Part shown: positions 49,648-59,948 of the stretch, in pieces
How the letters are laid out: each line of letters starts with the position of its first letter
How positions within the stretch are numbered: the first letter of the stretch is position 1
Source: Nitrospirota bacterium
GTDB taxonomy: Bacteria > Nitrospirota > Thermodesulfovibrionia > UBA6902
Assembly (NCBI GenBank): GCA_016207885.1
Contig: JACQZE010000023.1
Span: 62,001-126,000, forward strand
DNA: 64,000 nucleotides
Direction: 5' to 3'
Program-made: the position numbers and the translations under genes
Notes under the pieces: model-generated
The model's database searches: none
The model's input: the letters and a program-made list of their open reading frames with translations, nothing else
What the model was told of the DNA's origin: nothing

Positions 49648-51081
49648 TTACCTGCTGACCTCGACCCTGTTCCTGCCGTTTCTTTTGGCAAGGTATAACG
49701 CGGAATCAGCCTTGTTGGTGAGGTGTTCTTCATTCACTGTTTCTTTGCTGTAGGCTGCCGCGCCGAGGCTGATCGTTACCTCTGTTCGTGACTCAACAGC
49801 CTTTCTTATCCTTTCGGCAGCTTCTCGCGCCATTTCAAGGGTGGTATCAGGGAGGATGATGAGAAACTCCTCACCGCCGTACCTCACCACAAGATCTACC
49901 TCTCTTGACTCTTTTATTATCAGGTCAGCGAGCTCTTCAAGCAGTTTATCGCCTGCGGAGTGTCCTCTGGTGTCATTGAATTCCTTAAAGCGGTCGATAT
50001 CTATCATTATTACTGAGAACGGTTTCTCTGTTCTCTTTGCCTCTGCCATGACCCTGCCGAAGACTATATGCATCATCCGCCTGTTGGCAAGCCCAGTAAG
50101 CGGGTCATGGAGAGAAGACTTTTTGGTCTCTTCGTAGAGTCTTGCATTATCTATCGAGATGCCTATCTGGTTTCCGATAGAATCAAGAAGGCGTAATTTG
50201 CCATCTGGCAGATCAAAATCAACATCCATATAAAGATACAGCACTCCAACCACACTGCCCCTTGCCTTTAAAGGGATTATTATATGCCCGTGAGGCGCTA
50301 TCTCAGGATACCGGATGGTATGCCTGTCGTCATGATGAGAGTTTTTTGATACCAGTATTTCTCCTCTCTTTGCCGCGATGCCGCAGAGACAGTCGCCTAC
50401 TCTCATGCCTTTGTGAGATTCAATGAATGAGTCGGGATGCCCGAGATGTGAAACGAGCGTCATCCTGTCCTCGTCGATCATGAATATCCCGCCTTTTTCC
50501 TGAATATCGAACATATCAAGCCCGGTTATCGTATGAAAGATAATATCAAAGAGCTTTTCGATATCCAGTGTCTGGCTCAGCGCCGAAGAAACCTTATACA
50601 GGACTGACAGTTCAGCCTGCTTTTCAGCGGCAGCTTTTTGCGCTTCGACAAGTTTATGCTCCTGCTCTATTTCGTATGCCACCCTGTTCAATACATGCGG
50701 GAGTATGCCGGCAAGTTCCGATCCTTTGACTATATAGTCCTTGGCTCCGAGTTTCATCATATCTACGGCAAGGCTCTCGTCTCCGTGGCCCGTTATGATG
50801 ATGAAAGGGACCTTGATGCCTTTTTTTGCGAGAGATGTGATGACCTCTTTGCCGGTCATGTCAGGGAGCACAAAGTCCAGGATCAGGATCACGTCAGTAT
50901 CATTGCTGATCCTGCGGATGGCGTCTTCCCCGTTGAGAACTCCTTCGGTCACAAACCCCTCTCTGCCGAGGACCTTTTTAATGAGGTGGTTCAGGCCTTC
51001 TTCGTCCTCAACAATAAGGATCACAGGACACGCAGCCTGATCATTTATTTTTGCCGCATGAGAATTCTTCTGCTTACTCAT
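49648..51081 (-). CDS. Response regulator with GAF and GGDEF domains
   Basis: 477 residues. REC at about 18-135 with phospho-acceptor D69 (LILDFVLPDM), coiled linker, GAF at about 165-320 (GDCLCGIAAKRGE, HGHIIIPL), GGDEF at about 330-475. Active loop GGEEF, with RxxD (REVD) five residues before, so it is product-inhibited. It should make c-di-GMP on phosphorylation. It is the only enzymatic output domain in the minus-strand signalling island and is overlapped by the single-domain regulator gene upstream. Confidence 0.92.
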   Translation of the reverse strand: MSKQKNSHAAKINDQAACPVILIVEDEEGLNHLIKKVLGREGFVTEGVLNGEDAIRRISNDTDVILILDFVLPDMTGKEVITSLAKKGIKVPFIIITGHGDESLAVDMMKLGAKDYIVKGSELAGILPHVLNRVAYEIEQEHKLVEAQKAAAEKQAELSVLYKVSSALSQTLDIEKLFDIIFHTITGLDMFDIQEKGGIFMIDEDRMTLVSHLGHPDSFIESHKGMRVGDCLCGIAAKRGEILVSKNSHHDDRHTIRYPEIAPHGHIIIPLKARGSVVGVLYLYMDVDFDLPDGKLRLLDSIGNQIGISIDNARLYEETKKSSLHDPLTGLANRRMMHIVFGRVMAEAKRTEKPFSVIMIDIDRFKEFNDTRGHSAGDKLLEELADLIIKESREVDLVVRYGGEEFLIILPDTTLEMAREAAERIRKAVESRTEVTISLGAAAYSKETVNEEHLTNKADSALYLAKRNGRNRVEVSR

Positions 51082-51514
51082 TTACAACAGGCACCTCCAT
51101 TGCGGTTATGAGTATCCCTAACTGTTTTATCGTCTCAACGAACTTGTCATATTCAGTCGGCTTTATCAGGTACTTTGAGCAGCCGAGGTCATGGCACTTC
51201 TTCACCGTAGCCGGGTCAAATGTTGTGGTGAACATTATCACAGGGATCACTCCGAGCTTTTCATCGCTTTTAAGCAGCCTTAATACTTCGATACCGCTGA
51301 TCTTGGGCATTCTTATATCAAGGATAAGAACGTAAGAAGACCCCGGGTGCACATGAGTGCCTTTGCCTTTGCCAAATAAAAAGTTAAGGATCTCCTCCCC
51401 GTCATTAAAGAGGATGGTCTTGTTCCTTACACCGGCGCGCCTGAAGTTCTTGGTCAGGAGCCCGGCGTGCCCTTCATCGTCTTCAGCTATCAGGATTATC
51501 GCGTCATTCTTCAT
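51074..51514 (-). CDS. Single-domain response regulator (Rcp1-like)
   Basis: 146 residues from ATG 51514 (AAAAGGG ahead); a GTG eight codons upstream lies in the adjacent repeat and is less likely. Phospho-acceptor D66 (VLILDIRMPK), acidic EDD (11-13), Lys in IKPTEYD. No output domain. Likely shuttles phosphate between the kinases and the REC-GGDEF protein, whose gene it overlaps. Confidence 0.88.
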   Translation of the reverse strand: MKNDAIILIAEDDEGHAGLLTKNFRRAGVRNKTILFNDGEEILNFLFGKGKGTHVHPGSSYVLILDIRMPKISGIEVLRLLKSDEKLGVIPVIMFTTTFDPATVKKCHDLGCSKYLIKPTEYDKFVETIKQLGILITAMEVPVVNE

Positions 51515-51533
51515 AGGTTGCCCTTTTATTTCA

Positions 51534-51665
51534 AACACACCCCTGCCCCTCTTTTTAGAGGGGAAAAGCTATAATGCCCTTTAAAACTTCCCTCTATCAA
51601 GAGGGGAAAAGCTGAAATTCCCTTTTTTATCTCCCCTCTAATAAGAGGGGATTAAGGGGTGTGTT
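51534..51665. repeat. Family A repeat, copy A8 (compound)
   Basis: Outer tips AACACACCCCTGCCCCTC and GGATTAAGGGGTGTGTT are inverse. Three CCCCTCT/AGAGGGG stems lie between them. Nearly the same unit is found at 60877-60968. Splits the signalling island between the regulator at 51514 and the kinase ending at 51695. Confidence 0.8.
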
Positions 51666-51694
51666 AATTTCATATTCCTTTCATCTTCACTATA

Positions 51695-53932
51695 TCACTG
51701 TTTCCGCGGCAGCGCCACACAGAACCTGCACCCTTTGCCTTTTTCAGACTCAAGCCATATCTTTCCGCCGTGCCTCTCCACCATCCTCTGCACTATCGCA
51801 AGCCCCAGCCCTTCGCCTGTGATCGAAGGGTCAAGCTGATGGAATATGTGGAATATCTGCTTCTGGTGTTCAGCGGCAATGCCGATGCCGTTGTCCTCTA
51901 CGCAATAAACAGAGAGGTTATCTTTTATGTGTCCGGTAACCTTTATCTCGCCTTTGCGCGAAGGGTCAAGATACTTGACCGCGTTCTCCATAAGGTTTGA
52001 GAAGATGCGGTTTATCTGCTCCCTGTCTCCGCCGCAGCCCGGCAGGCCTGCGACTTCAAGGCTTGCGCCCGCCTCTTTCAGCCTGTAATTAAGGTTGCCC
52101 GCGATCTCATTTATCAGCGTATTCATATCTATCTCTTCCATCTTCAGATCAACACTGCCTGAACGCGAAAACTGCAACAGCCCGTTCAGCAGCCTGTCCA
52201 TCCGTGAAACGCTCGAGCTAATGAATGCGAACCACTCGGGAAGTTCCATCGCGAGTGAAGTTATCTCTTTCCTGATCTCTGAAGATACAACCCCTCTCTC
52301 TGCCAGGCCTATTATGTTCTCTATGGATTTTTTCACTTCACCGGTGTAGCCGTTGATGTTGACAAGAGGGGTCTTCAGGTCATGCGATGCGGCATACAAT
52401 ATCTGCTCAAGCTCTTTGTTAAGGCGCTCGCGCTCCTGCTCCGCCTTCTTCTGTTCGGTTACGTCAACAAGAGAGAACGCGAGGAATTCAACCTCCCCGT
52501 TATTGTCCAGCGTGGGCACAAGTGTCCAGTCCCAGTATGTGACTCCCCACTCAGGATGATCGGTAAAGATAAATGGACGGGCAAATGTCTGAAATGCCGT
52601 CTTCGTCCTGACAACCTCTTCAAATATCGCCTTTGCGTCCGACGGGTAAAGTTCGAAATGGTTTCGTCCCGGAAATTCGGATATATCTCTTTGAGTTGCG
52701 TCCGCATACGCCTTATTGACACGGATAAAATTAAAGTCTTTGTCAAGAAATGCCAGCGGGGTTATCGAGTTGGTAAAAAATGTTTCGAACCGCTTTGTCT
52801 GAACTTTAACAGCCTCTTCAAGGCGCTTGCGCCCGGTAATATCTCTGAATGACCCTGCCAGATAGTCTTTGCCGCCCAGTTTTATCGGGAATGAATTTAT
52901 ATCGGCATAAAAAATGCTCCCGTCCTTTCTTTTTACAGGGATGTCCGTTATCAGGGAGAATTCTTCTTTTGCCTGCCTCTCAAACTTGTCAATAACATAA
53001 GGCAGGTCTGCCTCAGGGTGTATGTCCATGACCCCGATATTTTTGATCTCGTCCAGCGTGTAACCAAGCATTTCGCATATCTTTTTATTGCCTGTGGAAA
53101 ACTTCTTCTCTTTGATGCCGGCAAGCAGGATTCCGTCGGTTGAGCTTTCAAAGATGAGCTTGAACCTTTCTTCCGATTCTCTAAGAGCCTCTTCGGCCCA
53201 CTTGTTCAATGTGATGTCGCGCGCTGTGGCATACGTGATTTTTTCTTTTTTATTATAGATAGCCTTCCAGGACAGCCATATTAAAGAGCCATCTTTGCAT
53301 ATGTAGCGGTTTTCAAAATTCAGAGTGAATCCTCTCTGAAGCTGCCCTGCCATTTCATCAAGTGTTGACTGTTTGTCATCAGGATGAACAAATTCGATGA
53401 ACGGCCTTGACACAAGCTCAGCCCCGGAATACCCGAGCGCCTCTGAGAAGGCGGGGTTCGTCTTTATAAATGCGCCATTCGGATCAGCCATGCACATCAG
53501 GTCGGAAGATGTCTGGAAGAATTTAAAATACTGTTCTCTTTCCGCTTCCACCTTCGTCCTTTCAATGGCATATGCTATTGACCTTGAAAGCAGGTTATGG
53601 TCGATCTGGCCCTTGATAAGATAATCCTGAGCGCCTCCTTTAACCGCCAGGCTCCCTGTCTCTTCATCAGCAAGGCCGGTAAGCACGATAATCGGCGCTT
53701 CAGGCATGGTCTGGCTCAGCCTGGTGAGAGTGCCAAGCCCCTGGCTGTCGGGAAGCCCGAGATCCAGAAGGATCACATTGAACCCGTCCAGCCTGACCTC
53801 GTCAATGCCGGATGATAAAGATGTTACACACTCCAGCTTAAACTCATGGCCTGACTCCTTCAGCATCTCCTCAATGAGGCGCGCGTCTCCGGGATTGTCC
53901 TCGATGAGTAATATTTTGAGCATTTTATTCAT
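51695..53932 (-). CDS. Hybrid REC-PAS-PAS-PAS histidine kinase
   Basis: 745 residues. REC at about 4-125 (D57 in LLDLGLPD), three PAS domains (about 140-255, 262-380, 390-515) and a kinase core. H-box [16 protein letters not shown]-box [11 protein letters not shown]1 [11 protein letters not shown]2 GEGLGLAI. No membrane segment, so cytoplasmic. Shares with four neighbours the LPxC and YCVEDNG cysteines. Coupled to the regulator at 53929 by an ATGA overlap. Confidence 0.9.
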   Translation of the reverse strand: MNKMLKILLIEDNPGDARLIEEMLKESGHEFKLECVTSLSSGIDEVRLDGFNVILLDLGLPDSQGLGTLTRLSQTMPEAPIIVLTGLADEETGSLAVKGGAQDYLIKGQIDHNLLSRSIAYAIERTKVEAEREQYFKFFQTSSDLMCMADPNGAFIKTNPAFSEALGYSGAELVSRPFIEFVHPDDKQSTLDEMAGQLQRGFTLNFENRYICKDGSLIWLSWKAIYNKKEKITYATARDITLNKWAEEALRESEERFKLIFESSTDGILLAGIKEKKFSTGNKKICEMLGYTLDEIKNIGVMDIHPEADLPYVIDKFERQAKEEFSLITDIPVKRKDGSIFYADINSFPIKLGGKDYLAGSFRDITGRKRLEEAVKVQTKRFETFFTNSITPLAFLDKDFNFIRVNKAYADATQRDISEFPGRNHFELYPSDAKAIFEEVVRTKTAFQTFARPFIFTDHPEWGVTYWDWTLVPTLDNNGEVEFLAFSLVDVTEQKKAEQERERLNKELEQILYAASHDLKTPLVNINGYTGEVKKSIENIIGLAERGVVSSEIRKEITSLAMELPEWFAFISSSVSRMDRLLNGLLQFSRSGSVDLKMEEIDMNTLINEIAGNLNYRLKEAGASLEVAGLPGCGGDREQINRIFSNLMENAVKYLDPSRKGEIKVTGHIKDNLSVYCVEDNGIGIAAEHQKQIFHIFHQLDPSITGEGLGLAIVQRMVERHGGKIWLESEKGKGCRFCVALPRKQ

Positions 53933-54390
53933 TTCTCATTAACGCCGTTCTGCGGCAGTTTCACTATCGTGAGCCAGAAATTCTCTATCGCCTTTACGAC
54001 ATTCAGGAACTGGTTCAGGTCAACAGGTTTGTTTATGAAACAGTTAGCGTAAAGGTTATAGCTCTTGACTACATCTTCCTCGTCCTTTGATACCGTAAGC
54101 ACCACTACGGGAATGCGCTTTAAGTTATCATCAGACTTGATCTCCGCCAGAACCTCGTGCCCTGTCTTCTTCGGCAGGTTCAGGTCGAGGAGTATTATGT
54201 CAGGCTTCGGCATATCTTTATATTTGCCCTCACGGCGGAGAAATGCCAAAGCCTCAACGCCGTCATAGACAACGTGCAGGTCATTTCTGACCTTCGCCTC
54301 TTTCAAAACCTCCTGCGTTAATCTCACATCGCCCGGATTGTCCTCCACAAGCAGGATATCAATAGGCTTTCCGTCATGCTGATTATTCAT
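53929..54390 (-). CDS. Single-domain response regulator (Rcp1-like)
   Basis: 153 residues. [12 protein letters not shown] at the N-terminus, phospho-acceptor D69 ([12 protein letters not shown]), Lys in [11 protein letters not shown]. Typical of regulators that pair with phytochrome-like kinases. Overlaps the kinase genes on both sides. Confidence 0.92.
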   Translation of the reverse strand: MNNQHDGKPIDILLVEDNPGDVRLTQEVLKEAKVRNDLHVVYDGVEALAFLRREGKYKDMPKPDIILLDLNLPKKTGHEVLAEIKSDDNLKRIPVVVLTVSKDEEDVVKSYNLYANCFINKPVDLNQFLNVVKAIENFWLTIVKLPQNGVNEK

Positions 54391-56818
54391 TCTTTTCCCC
54401 CTCCTTTATCGGGATCGTGAAATAAAAGGTCGCGCCTTTCCCTGTTTCCGATTCAAACCAGATGCGTCCTTTATGCCTCTCAATTATTCTTCTGCACAGC
54501 GACAGCCCTATGCCTACGCCTGGATATTTCCTTCCGTGCAGCCTCTGGAACATATCAAAGACTTTCTCTTTATATTCAGGCTCAATGCCGACTCCGTTGT
54601 CTTTTACCGCAAATACCCATTCTTCCTTCTTCTGTTCCGCTGATATATAAATGAGCGGCGCGTCCTTTCCTCTGAATTTTATGGCGTTGGATATTAAATT
54701 CTGAAATACCAGAAGAAGCTGGCTCGCATCCGCCCTGATGACAGGAAGGGTTTCGGCAGTTACAAGCGCACCGCTCTCTTCGATGACAAGCTTGAGATTA
54801 GCAACCGCGTTTCCAAGCACCTCGGCGGAGTTCACCACTGCAAGCGGTTTCCCCTTGGTCTCAACTCTTGAATATGCCAGAAGCCCTATGATCATCTCCT
54901 GAAGCCGGTTCGCTCCGTCAACGGCAAATGCGATAAACTCATCCGCGTCCTTATCGAGATTCCCTTTATAACGCCTTTCTATCAGTTGGAGATAACTTGC
55001 TATCATCCTGAGCGGCTCCTGAAGGTCGTGTGACGCGATATAGGCGAACTGCTGAAGCTCTTTATTGCTTCTTTTCAGTTCTTCGGTGTACTTCCTTATC
55101 TCCTCTGCCGACTTTTCGCGTTCCAGATTCAATTGCAATTCCGCCTTGTATTGTTCCTTGTAATAATGCGCCCTCTGCTGCCGCCAGACAACCCCGATGC
55201 CCAGGCCTGAGCCGAGGATCAGAAGGCCTACCACAATGACCACGGCCCAGAGAATCGCTCTCATCGGGGCGTATATCTCATCTTCATCCACCTTGGAAAC
55301 GATAAACCACGGCGAATCCGGGATCGGCCCGATTGAGACTATGACAGGTACTCCCCTGTAGTCAACGCCCTCGACAACTCCGGTTGTGCCGAGCACAGCC
55401 ATCGCGGCAGGCAGCTCTTTTTTGCTGAGGGGGAAACGGAGGGAGAAGGCCGTATCCTTGCGGTGCCTGAGTTCATTAAGAAATATGACCTCATCGCCAT
55501 CGCGCCTGACAAGCAGCGTCTCGCCTGTCCGGCTCGGTGTCGGCCATGACTGGATCAGGGGATACAGGTATTTCTCAGGATCGATCCGCACAGACAGGAT
55601 GGCCAGCGGACGGCTGCCATCTTCATTCAGGATCGGGATCTTCACAGCCAGATAAATCCGCCGGTCATTATCGCTGCGGTAGAAATCAGTAATAGACGGC
55701 TGTCCCGATTGAATGACCTCTGAAACATTCCTCAATTCGCCGATGCTGGCAGGAGCTATGTTGCCTGGAACAGACAGGCGGGTTGCACCCTGCAGATCCA
55801 TCAAACGCACCTGATTGAACTCGCCTATTCCCTGAAATTTGCTTATCCATTCGAGGAGATGCCTCCGCGCTTCAGGATCATCCTCTTTGTTAAAATACCG
55901 TTGAACCAGTTCTGAAAAAGAGGCGTTCCTGAATAATATCGCGGCGTCATCCAGCCGCTCTTTCCGCCATTGCGCCAGTTCAGCCACCTTAAGCTCTTTG
56001 ATGGCGGAGAGCTCCTGCTCCACTTTGCCGCGATAATGTTTTTCGTGAGCGCGGAAATAGAGATACCCGGAAATGATAGTGCCTGCGGCAAGAAAAACAA
56101 ATATCAGGACAAGCACATAGACTGCCCGCATATTCGCGGCGTCCGGGGTCTCGCCGTCATTAACTGCCCTCTGCCATGAGGAGAAGAGAAGGCCTGCGCC
56201 GAGGACAAGGAATGCGAGCGAGGTCGGCAGGGCCGGAGGGATGACGCTGCCGCCGTAAAGAAAAGGCACTCCAAGGAAATAAGCGAAAAGCAGGGAAGAG
56301 CTTGTCAATACCGTAAGAAAGGCGAGCCAGAAGGCCGCGGCTGAATACCATGGCCTGTCTGACGGCAGGAGAAGCGATAAGAACGCGAGGCCTGCAAGTA
56401 TAAAAAATAAGGCGGTCAGCGGCGACATATACCCGACAGGAGCGTTGTTCACCATCCCTGAAATATGCATGCCTAAGTGCTCGATCCCGGAATTTATGCC
56501 CATTAATGAGAGGACAAAAAACATGAGTCCGGCGAGCGCTCCCGCAACCCCTATGAATAAAGCTGCGCGGTAAGCCGGCCTGTTGAGCGGAAGCAGGGCA
56601 AAGAGTGCCACGCCTGTTCCGTACACGAGGAATAAGAGCGCCGTGCTCGGGGCCATAGGTATCCTGCCTGACCCGAAGGTGGCAAGCAGAGGGAATGCGG
56701 CGATCCATCCGACAAGCGCGGTAATGCCCAGTCCCGCGGTGATCATCCCGCATATTATTATGAGCGCGGATAGAACGCCATTGTTCTTAAACGCCTGTGT
56801 GGATCCTTTTTCTGTCAT
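54383..56818 (-). CDS. Multi-pass membrane histidine kinase with extracytoplasmic Cache-like domain
   Basis: 811 residues. Seven or so N-terminal helices (to about 225), another at about 235-255, an extracytoplasmic sensor region (about 260-510) with Cache-like features ([18 protein letters not shown]), one more helix (about 525-548), then a phytochrome-type kinase. H-box [15 protein letters not shown]-box [10 protein letters not shown]1 [10 protein letters not shown]2 GVGIGLSL. It lacks the paired cysteines of the other five kinases, so it is of separate descent. Likely partner of the overlapping single-domain regulator. Confidence 0.88.
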   Translation of the reverse strand: MTEKGSTQAFKNNGVLSALIIICGMITAGLGITALVGWIAAFPLLATFGSGRIPMAPSTALLFLVYGTGVALFALLPLNRPAYRAALFIGVAGALAGLMFFVLSLMGINSGIEHLGMHISGMVNNAPVGYMSPLTALFFILAGLAFLSLLLPSDRPWYSAAAFWLAFLTVLTSSSLLFAYFLGVPFLYGGSVIPPALPTSLAFLVLGAGLLFSSWQRAVNDGETPDAANMRAVYVLVLIFVFLAAGTIISGYLYFRAHEKHYRGKVEQELSAIKELKVAELAQWRKERLDDAAILFRNASFSELVQRYFNKEDDPEARRHLLEWISKFQGIGEFNQVRLMDLQGATRLSVPGNIAPASIGELRNVSEVIQSGQPSITDFYRSDNDRRIYLAVKIPILNEDGSRPLAILSVRIDPEKYLYPLIQSWPTPSRTGETLLVRRDGDEVIFLNELRHRKDTAFSLRFPLSKKELPAAMAVLGTTGVVEGVDYRGVPVIVSIGPIPDSPWFIVSKVDEDEIYAPMRAILWAVVIVVGLLILGSGLGIGVVWRQQRAHYYKEQYKAELQLNLEREKSAEEIRKYTEELKRSNKELQQFAYIASHDLQEPLRMIASYLQLIERRYKGNLDKDADEFIAFAVDGANRLQEMIIGLLAYSRVETKGKPLAVVNSAEVLGNAVANLKLVIEESGALVTAETLPVIRADASQLLLVFQNLISNAIKFRGKDAPLIYISAEQKKEEWVFAVKDNGVGIEPEYKEKVFDMFQRLHGRKYPGVGIGLSLCRRIIERHKGRIWFESETGKGATFYFTIPIKEGEKNE

Positions 56819-58338
56819 TTATTTATATCCGGCAATGACACATAGAACCTGCTCCCCTTGCCAACCTCCGATTCAACCCATACCTTTCCGTTATGCCTCT
56901 CAACTATCTTTCTGACAATAGTGAGCCCGAGGCCTATCCCGCTTACTGTAACATCCAGCTTGTGAAATATCTCAAATATATCCTGATGGTATTCAGGAGC
57001 TATTCCAATGCCGTTGTCTTCCACGCAATAAATGGAATGCCTGTCCTCTCTGTATCCTGAAACCCTGATGATGCCGGGACGCTCAGGCTGAAGGTATTTA
57101 AGGGCGTTACCCATGAGGTGCGTGAAGATCTCTGTCATCATCTTTCTGTCAGCCGTGCAGCGGGGCAGTTCCGATATCTCAAGCCTCGCGCCGGCCCCCT
57201 GGATATCCGGTTTCAGGCTCTCTTTGATGCCAGATATCATGGAGTCCATATCTATCTCTTCCATGGCAAGTTCGTGTTTTCTTAAACTCAGAAACCGGAT
57301 AATGCCGTTATGCAGTGAGTCTATTTTGTGGGCATTGGAAGTGATCAGCCGCACTTCCTCGTCAATGGCGCTGTTTATGATGGAGACGGCGTTCTCCCTC
57401 ATATCAGCAGTCATTTCCATGTGCTGCATCACGGCCTGGAGTTCGTGCATTGAGCTTTTCAGTTCAAAACTGTAGCCCTGTATGTTTACGAGAGGCGAAC
57501 GGAGGTCATGGATAGTTACAGAAAGCAGCTGTTCATAATCGCTGTTTATCCGCAGAAGTTCTTTGTTGTTTTTTTCCAGTTCTTCATAAAGTTTTTTCTG
57601 CTGCAGCCACCACAGTATCAGCCCTGATAATCCGAGGAACCATATAATTCCGTGGCCTGTTGACATCCCGATGACCGCTTTATCTGCTTTTTCCAATTGG
57701 GGCGACATGGGAACCGAAACGCTTATGCCGCCGCGGACATCTCCTGTTTTGTAGCCTTGTGCCGCGTGGCATTTAAGGCACCTTTCCTCAACTATCAAAG
57801 GCCGCATCATGCGCATGAAGTCTTCCCCGTTCTCCATCTCTTCAATGGAGCTTACTTCTCTCACTCCCTTCTCAAACTCTCTGAGCGCCATGGACTCCCA
57901 TGTGTCGGGGCTGTTCCCGGGCCGCAGCGGATTCAGGCTTGTTATATGCCCCCGGCGGCTGACGCCCGCTTCATGCATCAACTCATTCACCTGGCGTGTC
58001 ATATACGCGGGGTTTATCAGGGTGAGCTTAATGCCTTCCGTGGTCGTTATGTCTCTATCGGGAACATGGCTCAGGTACGGGTTCGGAGGTGTCTTGTCTG
58101 TTACAGGCACATATACTCCGCCATGGCTTGAGTTCCAGCGGCGGTACTGTATATCGTCATCATATATGGCATGCGCCAGGATAAGCGCTTCACTTTTTGC
58201 CCCCTGTTTTATATTGTGAATATCCCATGCCAGCAGCCCGATGATCAACATGGTCCAGAAGCCTGTCAATATCAGCATATAGCTGAGGGATGCGTAGTTA
58301 TTTTTCATGTGATGGATGTTTGAAAATATATTATTCAT
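56815..58338 (-). CDS. c-type heme sensor histidine kinase (Tll0287-like)
   Basis: 507 residues. An N-terminal helix (about 17-37), a periplasmic Tll0287-like (DUF3365) domain with one heme motif CLKCH (about 187-191, ERCLKCHAAQGYKTGD), a second helix (about 225-243), then a kinase core. H-box TIHDLRSPLVNIQGY, N-box HLMGNALKYL, G1 [10 protein letters not shown]. Probably senses redox state or small gases through the heme. ATGA overlap with the next kinase gene. Confidence 0.88.
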   Translation of the reverse strand: MNNIFSNIHHMKNNYASLSYMLILTGFWTMLIIGLLAWDIHNIKQGAKSEALILAHAIYDDDIQYRRWNSSHGGVYVPVTDKTPPNPYLSHVPDRDITTTEGIKLTLINPAYMTRQVNELMHEAGVSRRGHITSLNPLRPGNSPDTWESMALREFEKGVREVSSIEEMENGEDFMRMMRPLIVEERCLKCHAAQGYKTGDVRGGISVSVPMSPQLEKADKAVIGMSTGHGIIWFLGLSGLILWWLQQKKLYEELEKNNKELLRINSDYEQLLSVTIHDLRSPLVNIQGYSFELKSSMHELQAVMQHMEMTADMRENAVSIINSAIDEEVRLITSNAHKIDSLHNGIIRFLSLRKHELAMEEIDMDSMISGIKESLKPDIQGAGARLEISELPRCTADRKMMTEIFTHLMGNALKYLQPERPGIIRVSGYREDRHSIYCVEDNGIGIAPEYHQDIFEIFHKLDVTVSGIGLGLTIVRKIVERHNGKVWVESEVGKGSRFYVSLPDINK

Positions 58339-58361
58339 GATTATTCAACCTTTTATTAAAT

Positions 58362-58416
58362 TAACGCCCCCGGCTTCGCCACCCCCTCTTAACCTAAGAG
58401 GGGGAAGGGGGGAGTT
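58362..58416. repeat. Family A repeat, copy A9
   Basis: AACGCCCCCGGCTTCGCCAC, then CCCCCTCTTAACCTAAGAGG and GGGAAGGGGGGAGTT. Between the heme kinase and the sCache kinase genes. Confidence 0.65.
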
Positions 58417-58418
58417 AC

Positions 58419-59948
58419 TTATCCCGGCAATGACACATAAAACCTGCTCCCCTTGCCGATCTCCGACTCAACCCATACCTTTCCGCCGTGCCTCTCCACT
58501 ATCTTTTTTACTATGCTGAGGCCGAGGCCTTCTCCGCCGGACCTTCTATTTGCCTGATAGAAGATATCGAATATATTCCCCAGGTATTCAGGCGCGATGC
58601 CTATGCCGTTGTCTTCAACGCAATAGATGTTATGGCCGTCTTCCCTGTGGCCTGAAACCCTGATCATGCCGGGACGCGACGGGTCGAGGTATTTAAGAGC
58701 GTTTCCTATCAAATTTGAAAATGCCTGGTTCATCTGCTGAAGGTCACCGGTGCATGAAGGGAGTCCTGATGCCTCGTATCCCGCGCCTTTTTCTTTAAAC
58801 TGATATTCAAAGGTTGAGGTGACATCATGCACAAGCCTGTTCATATCAAGTTCATCCATCTCAAGCTTTGCCTTGCCTGAGCGGGAAAGCCTCAGCAGCC
58901 CTGCAAGCAGGGAGTCCATCTTTGCAACGCTCTTGTCTATATACTTCACGGATTCAGGGATATCTTTTTCTATCAGGAATGCGATCTTCTCTTTGCGGGC
59001 TTCCGGCATATCTGTTTCTTTCAGAAGGTCATTGAGTTCCTGAAGAGAGTAACCGATCTCCTTGTGATAGCCTTCGACATTGACAAGCGGCGCGCGCAGG
59101 TCATGAGAGGTTACATAAATTATCTGCTGAAGTTCCCTTGCCAGTTCATTCAGTTTCTCTTCCGTCTTCTTGCGTTCAATGATGTCCTGTTCGAGTTTGT
59201 AAATGTTCTCCTTTAACTCAAATGCCATCTTGTTGAAGCTTGCGGATAAAACCCCTGTCTCGTCATTGGATTGGACTTCTATTCTGTGGCCATAGTCGCC
59301 CGCGCCTATCTTCTCCGCTCCGGCAGTGAGCATCTTAAGCGGCTTGAGCGCGCTGGTAACAATGATATTGATCAGCAATATCCCGATCCCGAGGAATATC
59401 ATGGTAATAAGAACAATCGTCCACATCGTCTGAGAGACGTTTTTTCTGATACGGTTTTCCGAGATGCCCACGTGGGCTGTCCCGAGGTTGTGAAATAGCG
59501 GGACGGAAAATTCCTGTATATAACCTTTTTCAGTATCAAGCAGCTTTAAGGAATATGCCTGGCCAGGAGCAGGAGCGTTGATCCCTTTCAGGCCCGCGGG
59601 GAACCCGTCTTCAAAGGTGTGGGCCATAACCATGCCTTTTGAACTGATGAGATATATGTATGATATGTCTTCCTCGTTTTTCATCATGTCATCAATAAGA
59701 TTTTGAAGCTTTAATATATTCTGCGTGAGGATGAAGTCGGTTGAATTGGCAGAAAGATTTTTAGTGATGATCAAACCATGATGTGTCAGTTCATGCTTCA
59801 GGGAATGGGTCCATACCTTGTTTACAAACAGGGCTGTCAGAAAACCCAGAAGAATGATGACCAGGCTGGTGGCGATAAGAAACTTGGCCTTGAGCCCGAT
59901 GTCCGGAAAGAGTGTCTTCATTTTATCTGTTTCAGTTTTGATTTTCAT
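58419..59948 (-). CDS. Single-Cache HAMP histidine kinase coupled to a PhnD-like protein
   Basis: 509 residues. Helix at about 18-40, an extracytoplasmic sCache-like domain (about 45-185, with YIYLISSKGMVMAHT), helix (about 187-208), HAMP (about 210-262), then kinase. H-box VTSHDLRAPLVNVEGY, N-box NLIGNALKYL, G1 [11 protein letters not shown]2 GEGLGLSI. Its start overlaps the end of the PhnD-like lipoprotein gene by 17 bp, so the two are made together and probably act as sensor partners. Confidence 0.9.
   Translation of the reverse strand: MKIKTETDKMKTLFPDIGLKAKFLIATSLVIILLGFLTALFVNKVWTHSLKHELTHHGLIITKNLSANSTDFILTQNILKLQNLIDDMMKNEEDISYIYLISSKGMVMAHTFEDGFPAGLKGINAPAPGQAYSLKLLDTEKGYIQEFSVPLFHNLGTAHVGISENRIRKNVSQTMWTIVLITMIFLGIGILLINIIVTSALKPLKMLTAGAEKIGAGDYGHRIEVQSNDETGVLSASFNKMAFELKENIYKLEQDIIERKKTEEKLNELARELQQIIYVTSHDLRAPLVNVEGYHKEIGYSLQELNDLLKETDMPEARKEKIAFLIEKDIPESVKYIDKSVAKMDSLLAGLLRLSRSGKAKLEMDELDMNRLVHDVTSTFEYQFKEKGAGYEASGLPSCTGDLQQMNQAFSNLIGNALKYLDPSRPGMIRVSGHREDGHNIYCVEDNGIGIAPEYLGNIFDIFYQANRRSGGEGLGLSIVKKIVERHGGKVWVESEIGKGSRFYVSLPG

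Noticed and set aside
51534-51665. Possible CRISPR array
   Set aside because: The repeated CCCCTCT/AGAGGGG units are palindromic stems of one element, with no regular unit length or unique spacers and no cas genes.
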